Assembly (NCBI RefSeq): GCF_018619435.1
Contig: NZ_JAHFZF010000011.1
Location: 1 to 64,000, forward strand
Reading direction: 5' to 3'
Length of the DNA: 64,000 bases
Origin: Rhodoferax sp. U11-2br
GTDB taxonomy: Bacteria > Pseudomonadota > Gammaproteobacteria > Burkholderiales > Burkholderiaceae_C
Part shown: positions 42,009-52,420 of the stretch, piece by piece
Layout: each line of letters starts with the position of its first letter
Position numbering within the stretch: position 1 is the first letter of the stretch
Made by a program: the position numbers and the translations under genes
Notes under the pieces: model-generated
What the model saw: the letters and a program-made list of their open reading frames with translations, nothing else
Told to the model about the DNA's origin: nothing
Databases searched by the model: none

Positions 42009-43583
42009 ATGCTGAAATTCACCTGTTGCAACCAAGTCCGCCAGTTTTCCGAACCCGCCCAAGCCCAGCTGTTGCGAGGCATCCAACGTGGTTACGAGCG
42101 TGAGTGCTTGCGGGTGGACCGCGTCGGGCAACTGGCGCGCACACCCCACCCGGCGGCGCTGGGTGCCAAGCTGACACACCCCTGGATCACCACCGACTAC
42201 GCCGAAGCGCTGCTCGAATTCATCACCCCACCGTCCACCGACCCGGCCTACCCGCTGGCTTTTCTCAAGGACATCCACCGCTTCAGCGCCCAGCAGCTCG
42301 GTGGTGAGTTTTTGTGGGCCGGCTCCATGCCCTGCAAGATCGGCGAGGATGCCGACATCGCGATTGCCAACTACGGCCACTCCAATGCAGCACGCTTCAA
42401 AGAGGTGTACCGCGAAGGCCTGGGCCTTCGGTATGGCCGCGCCATGCAGACCATTGCCGGCGCCCACTACAACTGGTCATTGCCCGACGCCTTCTGGCCG
42501 GTGCTACAGGACTGCTGCCAGTCCAAGGAGCCGCTGCAGGACTTCATCAGCCGCCGTTACTTCGGCCTGATCCGCAACTTTTTGCGCTTTGGCTGGCTGA
42601 TTCCCTACCTGTTTGGCGCCTCACCGGCACTGTGCAAGTCGTTTTTACAAGGCCACCCCAGTGACCTGACCGAGCTAAGCCTGGGCACCCTGTACGGGCC
42701 TTACGCCACCAGCCTGCGCATGAGTGACCTGGGTTACCAGAACCACGCCCAGGACAAACTCGCGATCGGCTTCAACTCCTTGAGTGAGTACACCCAGGGG
42801 CTGGAAGCAGCCATCCGCACCCATGATCCCTATTACGCCGAGATGGGTGTGCGTGACGGGGAGCGCTGGAAACAGCTCAGCGACTGCGTGTTGCAGCTCG
42901 AAGCCGAGTTTTACGCACCGATGCGCCCCAAACGCATCGGCCTCCATGGGGAACGCCCGGCGCTGGCGCTGCAAACCTACGGTGTGCAGTATGTGGAGAT
43001 GCGGCTGTTCGACCTGAACCCTTTTGTCGACATCGGCATCACGCCCGAGCAAAGCCTGTTTGCCGATGCGCTGCTGCTGATGTGCCTGTTTCGCGACAGC
43101 CCACCGATCACCAGTCGCGAACAAGGTGAAAACGACGAGAACAAACACCGTGTGGTCACCCGTGGCCGCCAGCCGGGTCTGCACCTGCTGGTGCACAACC
43201 GCGAGCAGCCCTTGCAAACGCTGGCCCACGAGTTGTTTGACGAGATGTTGCCATTTGCGGCGATGCTGGACACGACTTACGGTGGCCAGCAGTACGCCGT
43301 GGCCCTGCAGCGCCTGCGCCAGCGTATTGACCAGCCGGAACTCACCCCCTCAGCCCAGGTGGTCGAGGCCATCCGGCAACACGGCAGTTATTTCAACTTT
43401 GCGGTCGAAATGTCCCGCACCCACACCCAAAACCTGCAGTCCACCCCCCTGCCCAAGGAGGTCGAGGCGCGTTTTCGGGCCAGCGTCCAGACCTCGCTGG
43501 CAGAGCAGGCCCAGATCGATGCCCGCAACGAAACACCTTTTGAGGCGTTTGTGGCCGCGTATTTCGCCCAAACAGGCTCCTAA
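42009..43583 (+). CDS. gshA: Glutamate-cysteine ligase
   Basis: 524 residues, the enterobacterial-type GshA length. RGIQRGYERECLRVDRVGQLARTPHPAALG, ITTDYAEALLEFITPP, AGAHYNWSLPDAFW and YGVQYVEMRLFDLNPF are characteristic active-site blocks. It makes gamma-glutamylcysteine, the first step of glutathione synthesis. ATG 42009 starts the conserved MLKFTCCNQVRQF; upstream in-frame starts lie in the intergenic region. The opp operon follows 38 bases downstream with its own ribosome site. Confidence 0.96.
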   Translation: MLKFTCCNQVRQFSEPAQAQLLRGIQRGYERECLRVDRVGQLARTPHPAALGAKLTHPWITTDYAEALLEFITPPSTDPAYPLAFLKDIHRFSAQQLGGEFLWAGSMPCKIGEDADIAIANYGHSNAARFKEVYREGLGLRYGRAMQTIAGAHYNWSLPDAFWPVLQDCCQSKEPLQDFISRRYFGLIRNFLRFGWLIPYLFGASPALCKSFLQGHPSDLTELSLGTLYGPYATSLRMSDLGYQNHAQDKLAIGFNSLSEYTQGLEAAIRTHDPYYAEMGVRDGERWKQLSDCVLQLEAEFYAPMRPKRIGLHGERPALALQTYGVQYVEMRLFDLNPFVDIGITPEQSLFADALLLMCLFRDSPPITSREQGENDENKHRVVTRGRQPGLHLLVHNREQPLQTLAHELFDEMLPFAAMLDTTYGGQQYAVALQRLRQRIDQPELTPSAQVVEAIRQHGSYFNFAVEMSRTHTQNLQSTPLPKEVEARFRASVQTSLAEQAQIDARNETPFEAFVAAYFAQTGS

Positions 43584-43621
43584 AATCACCCTCTTTACCT
43601 TCAAGGTTAAGGAGCTGTTTC

Positions 43622-45235
43622 ATGATGACTTCCCGTTTTGCCAAAACCAGCCTGGCGGCCGCCCTGCTGATCACTTGGGGTGCCTCTTTTGCCGCCACGG
43701 TCCCGGCTGGTGTCCAGCTTGCTGCCAAGCAGGAAATGGTGCGCAACAACGGGGCCGAGCCTGACACCCTGGACCCGGCACGTGCCGAGGGTGTGCCGGC
43801 CAACAACGTCATCCGTGAACTGTTCGAAGGTCTCACCGCTGCTGATGGCGCGGGCAAAGTTGTGCCGGGCGTGGCCGAGAGCTGGAAACAGACCGACGCC
43901 ACCACCTGGGTCTTCAAACTGCGCCAGAACGCCAAATGGTCCAACGGTGACCCGATCACCAGCGACGACTTTGTCTACGCCCTGCGCCGTTTTGTGGACC
44001 CCAAAACCGCCTCGGAATATGCATCTTCTTTTGGCATCTTCTTTCTCCATGGCAAGGACATCGTGGCTGGCAAGTTATCCCCCAGCGAACTGGGCGTAAA
44101 GGCACTGGACAAACACACACTGGAAATCAAGACCCCGTACCCGGTGGCTTTTATGCCAGACCTGCTGACCAACACCCAGCTCGGCCCAGTCCACAAAGCC
44201 ACCGTTGAAAAGTTTGGCAAGGACTGGACCAAGCCCGCCAACATCGTGAGCAACGGCGCCTACACCCTGGCAAACTGGGAAGTCAACAGCAAGATTGTGC
44301 TGACCAAGAGCCCCACCTACTGGGACGCCAAAAATGTGCAGTTGACCAAGTACACCTACCTGGCAGTGGAAGATTACGCCGCCGACGTCAAGCTGTTTGA
44401 GTCCGGCGAAAACGACATGGTCTTCCAGTTGCCCCCTGGCACCTACGAAAAATACAAGACGCAGTACCCCAAGGAAATCCGCAACACACCGCAGCTGGGC
44501 TTGCGTTACTACTCGTTCCTGAACACCGACCCGCTGCTCAAAGACATCCGTGTGCGCAAGGCGCTCTCGATGGCGCTTGACCGCGACATCCTGGCCCAAC
44601 GTGTCACCGCCGACGGCCAGGCTCCGGCCTACGGCGTGATGGTCAAAGGCATCAACGGCGCCGATGTCACCAGCTACGACTGGGCCAGTTGGCCGGTGGA
44701 CAAACGGGTGGCTGAGGCCAAGAAGCTGCTGGCTGAAGCCGGTGTGGCACCAGGCACCAAGCTCAAGTTCTCCTACAACACCAACGACTACCACAAGAAA
44801 ATGGCGATTTTTGCGGCTTCCGAGTGGAAGTCCAAGTTGGGACTGGATGTGGAGCTCGAAGCCATGGAGTTCAAGGTGCTGATCAAAAAGCGCAACGATG
44901 GTGAATACCAGATCGCGCGCAACGGCTGGGTGGCCGACTACAACGACGCCACCACCTTCCTGACCCTGGTGCAATGCGACTCTGACCAGAACGCCCAAAA
45001 GAACTGCAACCGCAAGGCCGAAGCCCTGATTGACCAAGGCAACCAAAGCACCGACCCGGCCAAACGCAAGGCCCTGCTGACCGAAGCCGCCAAAATGATC
45101 ATGGATGACTACCCGATGCTGCCGCTGCTGCAGTACACGGTGCCACGCCTGGTCAAGTCCTATGTGGGTGGCTACACCGCCACCAACAGCCTGGACCGTT
45201 ACCGCGCCAAGGACTTCTACATCATCAAACACTAA
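43622..45235 (+). CDS. oppA: Oligopeptide ABC transporter substrate-binding protein
   Basis: 537 residues with a signal peptide (SLAAALLITWGASFAA). NNGAEPDTLDPARAEGVPANNVIRELFEGLTA is the SBP family 5 signature, and the fold extends to PRLVKSYVGGYTATNSLDRYR. It captures peptides in the periplasm for OppBCDF. AAGGAG lies upstream of the ATG. A hairpin between oppA and oppB (45255-45285) would favour higher oppA expression, as is usual for binding proteins. Confidence 0.96.
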   Translation: MMTSRFAKTSLAAALLITWGASFAATVPAGVQLAAKQEMVRNNGAEPDTLDPARAEGVPANNVIRELFEGLTAADGAGKVVPGVAESWKQTDATTWVFKLRQNAKWSNGDPITSDDFVYALRRFVDPKTASEYASSFGIFFLHGKDIVAGKLSPSELGVKALDKHTLEIKTPYPVAFMPDLLTNTQLGPVHKATVEKFGKDWTKPANIVSNGAYTLANWEVNSKIVLTKSPTYWDAKNVQLTKYTYLAVEDYAADVKLFESGENDMVFQLPPGTYEKYKTQYPKEIRNTPQLGLRYYSFLNTDPLLKDIRVRKALSMALDRDILAQRVTADGQAPAYGVMVKGINGADVTSYDWASWPVDKRVAEAKKLLAEAGVAPGTKLKFSYNTNDYHKKMAIFAASEWKSKLGLDVELEAMEFKVLIKKRNDGEYQIARNGWVADYNDATTFLTLVQCDSDQNAQKNCNRKAEALIDQGNQSTDPAKRKALLTEAAKMIMDDYPMLPLLQYTVPRLVKSYVGGYTATNSLDRYRAKDFYIIKH

Positions 45236-45254
45236 ACGCCTGCTTCCCCCCTGC

Positions 45255-45285
45255 CGCCGCCAGCTTGACATCTCAACTGGCGGCG
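45255..45285 (+). terminator. Hairpin between oppA and oppB
   Basis: CGCCGCCAG, 13-base loop, CTGGCGGCG, then ATTTTC. A nine-base GC-rich stem; likely partial terminator or mRNA-stabilising structure. Confidence 0.6.
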
Positions 45286-45346
45286 ATTTTCTGGCCGGTG
45301 TGTGCCACAAGCACCAACCCGGCCCCCTGTTACTGGAGATTGGCTG

Positions 45347-46267
45347 ATGTGGACCTATGCCCTGCGACGCCTGCTCGCGGCGATTCCGACGCTGCTGGCG
45401 GTCATTACCCTGTGTTATTTGCTGCTGCACCTGACCCCGGGTGGACCGTTTGACTCGGAGCACAAACTGTCCGAGGCGGTGTTGGCCAACTTGCAGGCTA
45501 AATACCATTTGAACGAACCCTTGTGGAAGCAGTACCTGCTCTACCTCAACAGCCTCTTGCACGGTGACCTGGGTGCCTCGTTCCGGTATGAGGACTGGAG
45601 CGTCAACGACCTCGTGGCCAAAGCCTTTCCGATCTCGGCCGCCATTGGCGGTGGCTCCTTGCTGATCGCCTTGTTTGTGGGTGTGGCGCTGGGCACCCTG
45701 GCCGCTTTGAGGCAAAACAGCGCACTCGACTACTTCACCATGCTGCTCAGCAGCATCGGCAGTGTGTTCCCCTCCTTTGTCATCGGGCCGATGCTGATCC
45801 TGGTGTTTGCGATCTGGCTCAAGTTGGCCCCCTCGGGTGGCTGGGACGCCTTTTCACCGCGCTACATGGTGCTGCCGATGGCCCTGCTGGTGTTCATCAA
45901 TGTGGCAACCATCGCCCGCGTGATGCGCGGCAGCATGATCGAGGTGCTCAGCAGCAATTTCATCCGCACCGCACGCGCCAAGGGCCTGCCATTGCGTACC
46001 CTGGTGCTGCGCCATGCGATGAAACCGGCGCTGCTGCCGGTGGTGTCCCTGATCGGGCCACTGGCCATATCCAGCATCACCGCCGCGGTGGTGACCGAGT
46101 CGGTGTTTTCACTGCCCGGTCTGGGCAAACTCATTGTCAATGGCGCCAGCAACCGCGATTACACCCTGGTGCTGGGCCTGGTGGTCCTGATCACCGTGGT
46201 CACCGTGGTGTTCAACCTGCTGGTGGACCTGGCCTATGCGCTGCTCGACCCCAAGATTCGCTACTGA
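45347..46267 (+). CDS. oppB: Oligopeptide ABC permease OppB
   Basis: 306 residues, the standard OppB length, with six helices. RRLLAAIPTLLAVITLCYLLLHLTPGGPFD is the typical N-terminus and IRTARAKGLPLRTLVLRHAMKPALLPVV is the EAA loop that contacts the ATPases. Its start ATG 45347 begins MWTYALRRLL. Third-party contamination by frame is unlikely because the longer frame (45302) lacks similarity. Confidence 0.96.
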   Translation: MWTYALRRLLAAIPTLLAVITLCYLLLHLTPGGPFDSEHKLSEAVLANLQAKYHLNEPLWKQYLLYLNSLLHGDLGASFRYEDWSVNDLVAKAFPISAAIGGGSLLIALFVGVALGTLAALRQNSALDYFTMLLSSIGSVFPSFVIGPMLILVFAIWLKLAPSGGWDAFSPRYMVLPMALLVFINVATIARVMRGSMIEVLSSNFIRTARAKGLPLRTLVLRHAMKPALLPVVSLIGPLAISSITAAVVTESVFSLPGLGKLIVNGASNRDYTLVLGLVVLITVVTVVFNLLVDLAYALLDPKIRY

Positions 46268-46279
46268 GCCACCCACACC

Positions 46280-47194
46280 ATGATGTTCAAAAACAAAAAC
46301 GACGCCCTGGTGGCAACGCTGAGCCAGGCGCTGGAAGCCGACATCCAGGGCCACAGCCTCTGGTACGCCGCCCGTGTGCGCTTCATGCGCAACCGCGCTG
46401 CCGTCTTCAGTGTCGTGCTGCTGACGCTGATCACCTTGGCCTGCATCTTTGGCCCGATGGTGCTGCCCAATGCGTTCGATTCCACCGATTGGGACGCCAT
46501 GAGCCAGGGCCCGATGCTCAAAAACATGCATTGGTTCGGCACCGATGAATCCGGCCGAGACCTGCTTGTGCGCTGTCTGATTGGTGGACGCATCTCGCTG
46601 ATGGTCGGCTTGATGGCGACACTGACCTCGGTCAGCCTGGGCATTGCCTGGGGTGCCACAGCGGGTTTTCTGGGTGGCAAGGTCGATTCGGTGATGATGC
46701 GTATTGTCGACATGATGTACGCCGTGCCTTACCTGCTGATCGCCATCCTGATGGTGACCCTGCTCGGGCGGGCCTTCTACCTGGTGGTGATCACCATCAC
46801 GGTGTTTTCCTGGATGGACATGGCGCGGGTGGTGCGCGGCCAGACGCTCTCCTTGCGTTCCAAGGAGTTTGTTGAAGCGGCACGCGCCATTGGCGTGCCG
46901 ACACGGCGCATCATCTTCCAGCACATCGTGCCCAATTTGCTCGGCATTGTGGTGATCTACACCACGGTGACAGTGCCCTCGGTCATCCTGACCGAGTCGG
47001 TGCTGTCCTTCCTGGGTCTGGGTATCCAGGAACCGATGACCAGCTGGGGCGTGCTGATCCACGACGGCACCCAGGTCATGGAAATCTCGCCATGGATTCT
47101 GATTTTCCCGTCGCTGATGTTGTCGGCCGCGCTGTACTGTTTCAACTACATCGGGGACGGCCTGCGTGACGCACTCGACCCCAAAGACCGATAG
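46280..47194 (+). CDS. oppC: Oligopeptide ABC permease OppC
   Basis: 304 residues with six helices. HWFGTDESGRDLLVRCLIGGRISLMVGL is the OppC/DppC signature (GTD-x-x-GRD), and EAARAIGVPTRRIIFQHIVPNLLGIVV is the EAA loop. It forms the translocation channel with OppB. It is encoded 12 bases after oppB. Confidence 0.96.
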   Translation: MMFKNKNDALVATLSQALEADIQGHSLWYAARVRFMRNRAAVFSVVLLTLITLACIFGPMVLPNAFDSTDWDAMSQGPMLKNMHWFGTDESGRDLLVRCLIGGRISLMVGLMATLTSVSLGIAWGATAGFLGGKVDSVMMRIVDMMYAVPYLLIAILMVTLLGRAFYLVVITITVFSWMDMARVVRGQTLSLRSKEFVEAARAIGVPTRRIIFQHIVPNLLGIVVIYTTVTVPSVILTESVLSFLGLGIQEPMTSWGVLIHDGTQVMEISPWILIFPSLMLSAALYCFNYIGDGLRDALDPKDR

Positions 47195-47205
47195 AAGGCC
47201 ACTGC

Positions 47206-48190
<985 letters not shown>

Positions 48191-48198
<8 letters not shown>

Positions 48199-49180
48199 GC
48201 AACAAACCCCGATCCTGTCGGTACGCGACGTCAAGGTGGCGTTCCACTTCAAGGATAAGAAAGACTGGCCGTGGTCAGCGCCCCGTAGCCTCAAGGCCGT
48301 CAACGGCATCTCGTTTGACTTACACGCCGGGGAAACCCTGGGCGTGGTGGGTGAGTCCGGCTGTGGCAAATCCACGCTGGCGCGTGCTCTCTTGAACCTC
48401 AACCCCGCCAACGCGGGCAGCATCCGCTGGATGGGCCAGGAGATGCAAGGTGCCTCACCAAGTGCCTGGATGGCGGTGCGCAAAGACATCCAGATGATTT
48501 TCCAGGACCCGCTGGCCAGCCTGGACCCACGTATGACGGTGGCGCAGACCATTGCCGAACCCTTACGCACCCATTACCCGCAGATGAGCAAGGACGAGGT
48601 GATGGAGAAAGTGCGCGCCATGATGGGCCGGGTCGGTCTGACGCCGCAGCAGATCAACCGCTACCCGCACGAATTCTCGGGCGGCCAGTGCCAGCGCATC
48701 GGCATTGCGCGGGCGCTGATTTTGTCGCCCAAGCTGATTGTCTGTGACGAACCGGTATCGGCGCTGGATGTGTCGATCCAGGCGCAGATCATCAACCTGC
48801 TCAAGGAGTTGCAAAAAGAGCTGGGTCTGGCGCTGATCTTCATCGCCCACGACCTGGCGGTGGTGCGCCACATCAGCCACCGCATCATGGTGATGTACCT
48901 GGGCCGGGCGATGGAGTTTGCCGAGAAAAACGCGCTCTACAACGACCCGCGCCACCCCTACACCCAGGCGCTGCTCTCGGCCATCCCGATCCCCGACCCG
49001 GAGCTCGAGCGCGGCAAGGTGATTCAGCTGTTGCAAGGTGATTTGCCCTCACCGATGAACCCGCCCTCTGGCTGTGTGTTTCGCACCCGCTGCCCCAAGG
49101 CGCAGGCCCAATGTGCCGAGACCGTGCCCGAGTTGCACACCAGCGGCGCGGGCACGCAGGTGGCCTGCCTGCTGGCCTGA
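48191..49180 (+). CDS. oppF: Oligopeptide ABC ATPase OppF
   Basis: 329 residues. Walker A GESGCGKSTLARALL, signature EFSGGQCQRIGIARAL (Q-C where Q-R is common), Walker B IVCDEPVSALDVS, and C-terminal cysteines GCVFRTRCPKAQAQCAE. Last gene of oppABCDF. ATG 48191 (MDKQQTPILSVRDVKVAFHF) overlaps the oppD end; the long upstream frame extension is an overlap artefact. A palindromic repeat terminator follows. Confidence 0.96.
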
Positions 49181-49191
49181 CTTATGAACCA

Positions 49192-49246
49192 AATCTGGCG
49201 TTGGCCCTTATTTGATAAGGGCTAACAGCTATAAATTTGGTATTGA
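49192..49246. repeat. Palindromic intergenic repeat (oppF/M14)
   Basis: Core GCCCTTAT, three bases, ATAAGGGC at 49204-49222, flanked by ACCAAATCTGGC and AACAGCTATAAATTTGG. It separates two convergent genes and probably terminates both. Confidence 0.88.
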
Positions 49247-49258
49247 TGTCAGGCTGAC

Positions 49259-50413
49259 TCAGGCCCGCAATTGGTTCAACACCGCCAACACCGGCTGCAA
49301 CACACTGGCGCCCAGGCGTTTGGAGCGTTCACCGTTCCAGCCGACCTGCGGGTCGGGCAGGTTGGCGTTGTCCTTGAACGGCATCTCGATGGTGAAGGCC
49401 AGGCAGCCAAACTGCTGGCCGATCCAGTTGGTGGCCAACGTCATGTTGGCCTCGCCATGTTTGCCGCGCGGGTAGCCGTGTTCAGTCTGGAAGTCCGGGC
49501 TGACCGCTAACCAACTGGCCTTGAAAGCCTCTTCAAGCGCAGCGATGCGTGGGCTGTAGCCCGGCGTGTCGTCGGTGCCGACCACAAAGTTGTAGGGCAG
49601 GCCCTCGTCACCATGGGCGTCCAGGTTCAAATCGACACCGACTTCCAGCATCTTCTGACGCACCCAATAGACCTCGGGGGAGGAGTCCAGGCTCGGCGTC
49701 GCCCACTCGCGGTTGAGGTTGGCACCGGCGGCGTTGGTGCGCAGGTTGCCACGCACCGCGCCGTCCGGGTTCATGTTGGGCACCACGTAAAACACACACT
49801 GGTCCAACAACACGCGTGAGACCGGGTCGGCCTCGTCGAGCAAGCGCTCCAAAAAACCCTCGACAAACCACTCGGCCATGCTCTCGCCGGGGTGCTGGCG
49901 GGCGATCAGCCAGATCTTTTTGCGTTGGGCCAGCGGCACCGGGCTCTGGGCGTTGGTCACTTGCAGCAGGGTCATGTCGCGGCCGTCGAGTGAGCTGCCC
50001 AGGCGCTCCAGCGCGACGTGTTCAGAGTTGGCCGCCGAGCCGATCAGGTCCAGATGCCGCTCATACGAATACGGCTCGAAGTAAGCCAGGTACACGCTGT
50101 TGCCCGCCGGGGTGAAGCTGGTGCTGAGCACCTGGTCGTCAAAGTCAGTGTCGAGCCGGAACCAGTTCTGGTGGTCGTAACTGGCGACCACGCGGTAGTT
50201 GATCCAGCCCTTGGGGTAGGCGCTCTGGCCTGCGTTGACAAAGTTCAGCCGCACCGGCACACCGGCGGCGCCCTGCAGGCAGAAATAGAACCACTGGGCA
50301 AAATCGCTGGCGTTGTCGGCGCGGATCTTAAGCTGGATGTCTTGCGGGTCAACCAGGCTGACAACCTCGATGGCACCGGCGTCAAAACTGGTGGAAATGT
50401 GGAGCGGATGCAT
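49259..50413 (-). CDS. M14-family cytosolic-type zinc carboxypeptidase
   Basis: 384 residues. An N-terminal beta-rich domain (about 1-120) precedes the carboxypeptidase domain, as in cytosolic carboxypeptidases. Zinc and catalytic residues are visible: RQHPGESMAEW (HxxE), NMNPDGAVRGNLRTNAAGANLNREW, LDAHGDEGLP (second His) and FTIEMPF (catalytic Glu). No signal peptide. Possible substrates are protein C-termini or peptides; unknown. ATG 50413 starts MHPLHIS; a longer frame to 50476 was not taken. Confidence 0.9.
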   Translation of the reverse strand: MHPLHISTSFDAGAIEVVSLVDPQDIQLKIRADNASDFAQWFYFCLQGAAGVPVRLNFVNAGQSAYPKGWINYRVVASYDHQNWFRLDTDFDDQVLSTSFTPAGNSVYLAYFEPYSYERHLDLIGSAANSEHVALERLGSSLDGRDMTLLQVTNAQSPVPLAQRKKIWLIARQHPGESMAEWFVEGFLERLLDEADPVSRVLLDQCVFYVVPNMNPDGAVRGNLRTNAAGANLNREWATPSLDSSPEVYWVRQKMLEVGVDLNLDAHGDEGLPYNFVVGTDDTPGYSPRIAALEEAFKASWLAVSPDFQTEHGYPRGKHGEANMTLATNWIGQQFGCLAFTIEMPFKDNANLPDPQVGWNGERSKRLGASVLQPVLAVLNQLRA

Positions 50414-50540
50414 ACAAACCTTCAAATCGCTTGATTTTAGAAGTCGACACATTCCACACGAGACAGAAACACTCAAGTGACGCAGTTTTGCGCCGATAAG
50501 TCGTTAAGGCACCTGCCTTGTCCTTGTGGGAGACACATTC

Positions 50541-50747
50541 ATGAACATCACCAGCTCATCCGTGGTGCAAGCCGCCAGCCAGGCGGTCCAAAATGTCGGT
50601 ACCGGTGTTGCGGCAGCCCTGGTGCTCAAAAAAGCACTGGCCGCCGACAGCTCGGTCGCCCAAACCCTGTTGCAGTCTGTGCCCGCTGCGGCACCGGTGC
50701 TGGCCGTCACGGGTGCCATTGGCACGCTGGTCAACGCGTTTGCCTGA
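50541..50747 (+). CDS. Small YjfB-like putative motility protein
   Basis: 68 residues: MNITSSSVVQAASQAVQNVG, then VAAALVLKKALAADSSVAQTLL. The pattern of a short Ser/Gln-rich start followed by an AxxVLKKAL helix resembles the YjfB putative motility family. GGGAGA lies eight bases before the ATG. Single gene flanked by the M14 gene (divergent) and a palindromic repeat. Function unproven. Confidence 0.6.
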   Translation: MNITSSSVVQAASQAVQNVGTGVAAALVLKKALAADSSVAQTLLQSVPAAAPVLAVTGAIGTLVNAFA

Positions 50748-50760
50748 TTAATCAGACAAA

Positions 50761-50811
50761 TTGGCTTCTAGCCCTTATAGATAAAGGGCTGATAGCTATT
50801 TCTGCGATAGC
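50761..50811. repeat. Palindromic intergenic repeat (small ORF/M48)
   Basis: TTGGCTTCTAGCCCTTATAG, ATAAAGGGCTGATAGCTATT. Stem AGCCCTT/AAGGGCT at 50770-50790. It sits between convergent genes. Confidence 0.85.
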
Positions 50812-50818
50812 CACCTGC

Positions 50819-52300
50819 TTACTCCACCACCTTGACCCACTGACCCGGCTTGGGCTCACCACCGGTATAGAAGCCGTTGATCAGGCGCAGCTGCTGCTGC
50901 GCACTGGGCAGCGGTGACAAACACGCCAGTTCGGCAAAACCACCACGAGGGTAGGCCACGGTCTTGATCGTCCAGGCCTTCGCTGCAACACGCTCGGCCC
51001 CGGCCAGGAGTCGGAAACTGCCTTGGGCCTGGGCCAATGCGACCTGGGCCGCTCGCAAGGCAGCACTTTTACCCACCGGGCGCAACAGATACATCCGGTC
51101 TTGCGGGCCACTGACCAGCGTGACATCCAGCGGCTGGCTCTGGCCCTGGGTCGTGGTACGGCTGCCGACAAAGTGGGTGGCAGGCAGGCCGTTGAGGGTC
51201 AAATGTTCCACCTTGCCCTGGCTGGGCTGGAGCAGCTTGCGAATCACCTCCTCATGGGTGTTGCCGGCCTTGGGCGGCGCCACCTGCACCAGCAACGCAG
51301 CGTCACCCGTGGCGTTGACCACCGCCAGTTGCTCAGCCTCGTTCTGGATCTGCCAACCCGCCGGGGCGGTCAGCGCAAACCCCAGCACCGGGTGGTAAAA
51401 ATTGGAGCCGCGCGTCAGCCCTTGCTCGGCACTCTCGCCAAAGGGCAGGCCACGCAGCACTTGTAAATAGCGGTCACGCCCTTCGTCGCTGTAACTGCCC
51501 TGGTATTGCGTCGCCAACTGGGTGATCTGCTGCAGTCGCGCGTCGTTGCTCGGGTGCGAAGCCAGCCAGCTGTTGCCTGTTGGTGCCGGCCGACCGGCGG
51601 CACGGGCCTGATCGGCGGCAAAACGCTCCTGGTCTTTGAGCACACCAATCACCCGGACCATGTTGCGCGGGTCGTAGGCGCTGCGCGCCAGGTATTCGGC
51701 GCCCAGGCCGTCGGCTTGTAATTCCTGCTCGCGCCCATACGAGGCCACATACCCAGCCGCAGCGGTTTGCGACACCTGGCTGGCCAGCCGCCCGGCACCA
51801 CTGACACCCTGACTCTCCAGCACCGCGCCCAAGACCGTGGCAGCCAGCACACCCAGGCCCGCATCTTGTTGGCGCGTGGCGCGCTGGGCACCGTGGCGTG
51901 CGGTGACGTGGCCAATCTCATGGCCCATCACCCCGGCCAGCTCGGCCTCGGTCTGCAAATAGACCATGATGCCGCGTGTGACATAGACATAACCGCCGGG
52001 CAGGGCAAAGGCGTTGATCTCGGGGCTGTCGAGCACGGTGAAGTGCCACTGCAATTGGTCACGGTGCGATAACTTGGCCAGCCGCTGGCCGAGGTTATCG
52101 ACATAGGCCTGCACCTTGGCGTCTTTCACGACACCGTATTCCTGCAACACCTGCTGGTGCGCCTTGGCACCCTCGGCCACCTCGTCCTGTTCATTCATCA
52201 CCGAGCGCTCGGTTTGTCCTGTGACCGGGTTCAACACCGCACTGCCGCAGCCGGTGAGCAGGGCACTGGCCAGGATCAGGGGAAACAGGTTTTTGCGCAT
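50819..52300 (-). CDS. M48-family metallopeptidase lipoprotein
   Basis: 493 residues with a lipobox (LASALLTGCGSAVLN). The zinc motif GHEIGHVTARH (HExxH, about 126) and ELQADGLGAEYLARS, supplying the third ligand Glu, define an M48 BepA/LoiP-like envelope protease. The C-terminal ~200 residues form an extra beta domain without recognised motifs (VLGFALTAPAGWQIQNEAEQ onward). It probably works in outer-membrane protein quality control. ATG 52300 was chosen for the signal peptide; the longer frame (52690) crosses dbpA. Confidence 0.92.
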   Translation of the reverse strand: MRKNLFPLILASALLTGCGSAVLNPVTGQTERSVMNEQDEVAEGAKAHQQVLQEYGVVKDAKVQAYVDNLGQRLAKLSHRDQLQWHFTVLDSPEINAFALPGGYVYVTRGIMVYLQTEAELAGVMGHEIGHVTARHGAQRATRQQDAGLGVLAATVLGAVLESQGVSGAGRLASQVSQTAAAGYVASYGREQELQADGLGAEYLARSAYDPRNMVRVIGVLKDQERFAADQARAAGRPAPTGNSWLASHPSNDARLQQITQLATQYQGSYSDEGRDRYLQVLRGLPFGESAEQGLTRGSNFYHPVLGFALTAPAGWQIQNEAEQLAVVNATGDAALLVQVAPPKAGNTHEEVIRKLLQPSQGKVEHLTLNGLPATHFVGSRTTTQGQSQPLDVTLVSGPQDRMYLLRPVGKSAALRAAQVALAQAQGSFRLLAGAERVAAKAWTIKTVAYPRGGFAELACLSPLPSAQQQLRLINGFYTGGEPKPGQWVKVVE

Positions 52301-52420
52301 GGAGGCCTCTTGATACAAAGGCTTGACATTGTGCCGAAACTGGTTTGGCACCCTGCGCAGCAGCACCGGTTTGCCCACGACAAACATGACGCACACCCCC
52401 AGAACCGATAATCCCCCCCC

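Noticed and set aside
44075..45715. Minus-strand open frame of 546 codons opposite oppA/oppB
   Set aside because: Spans two well-supported genes and their intergenic hairpin; no motif.
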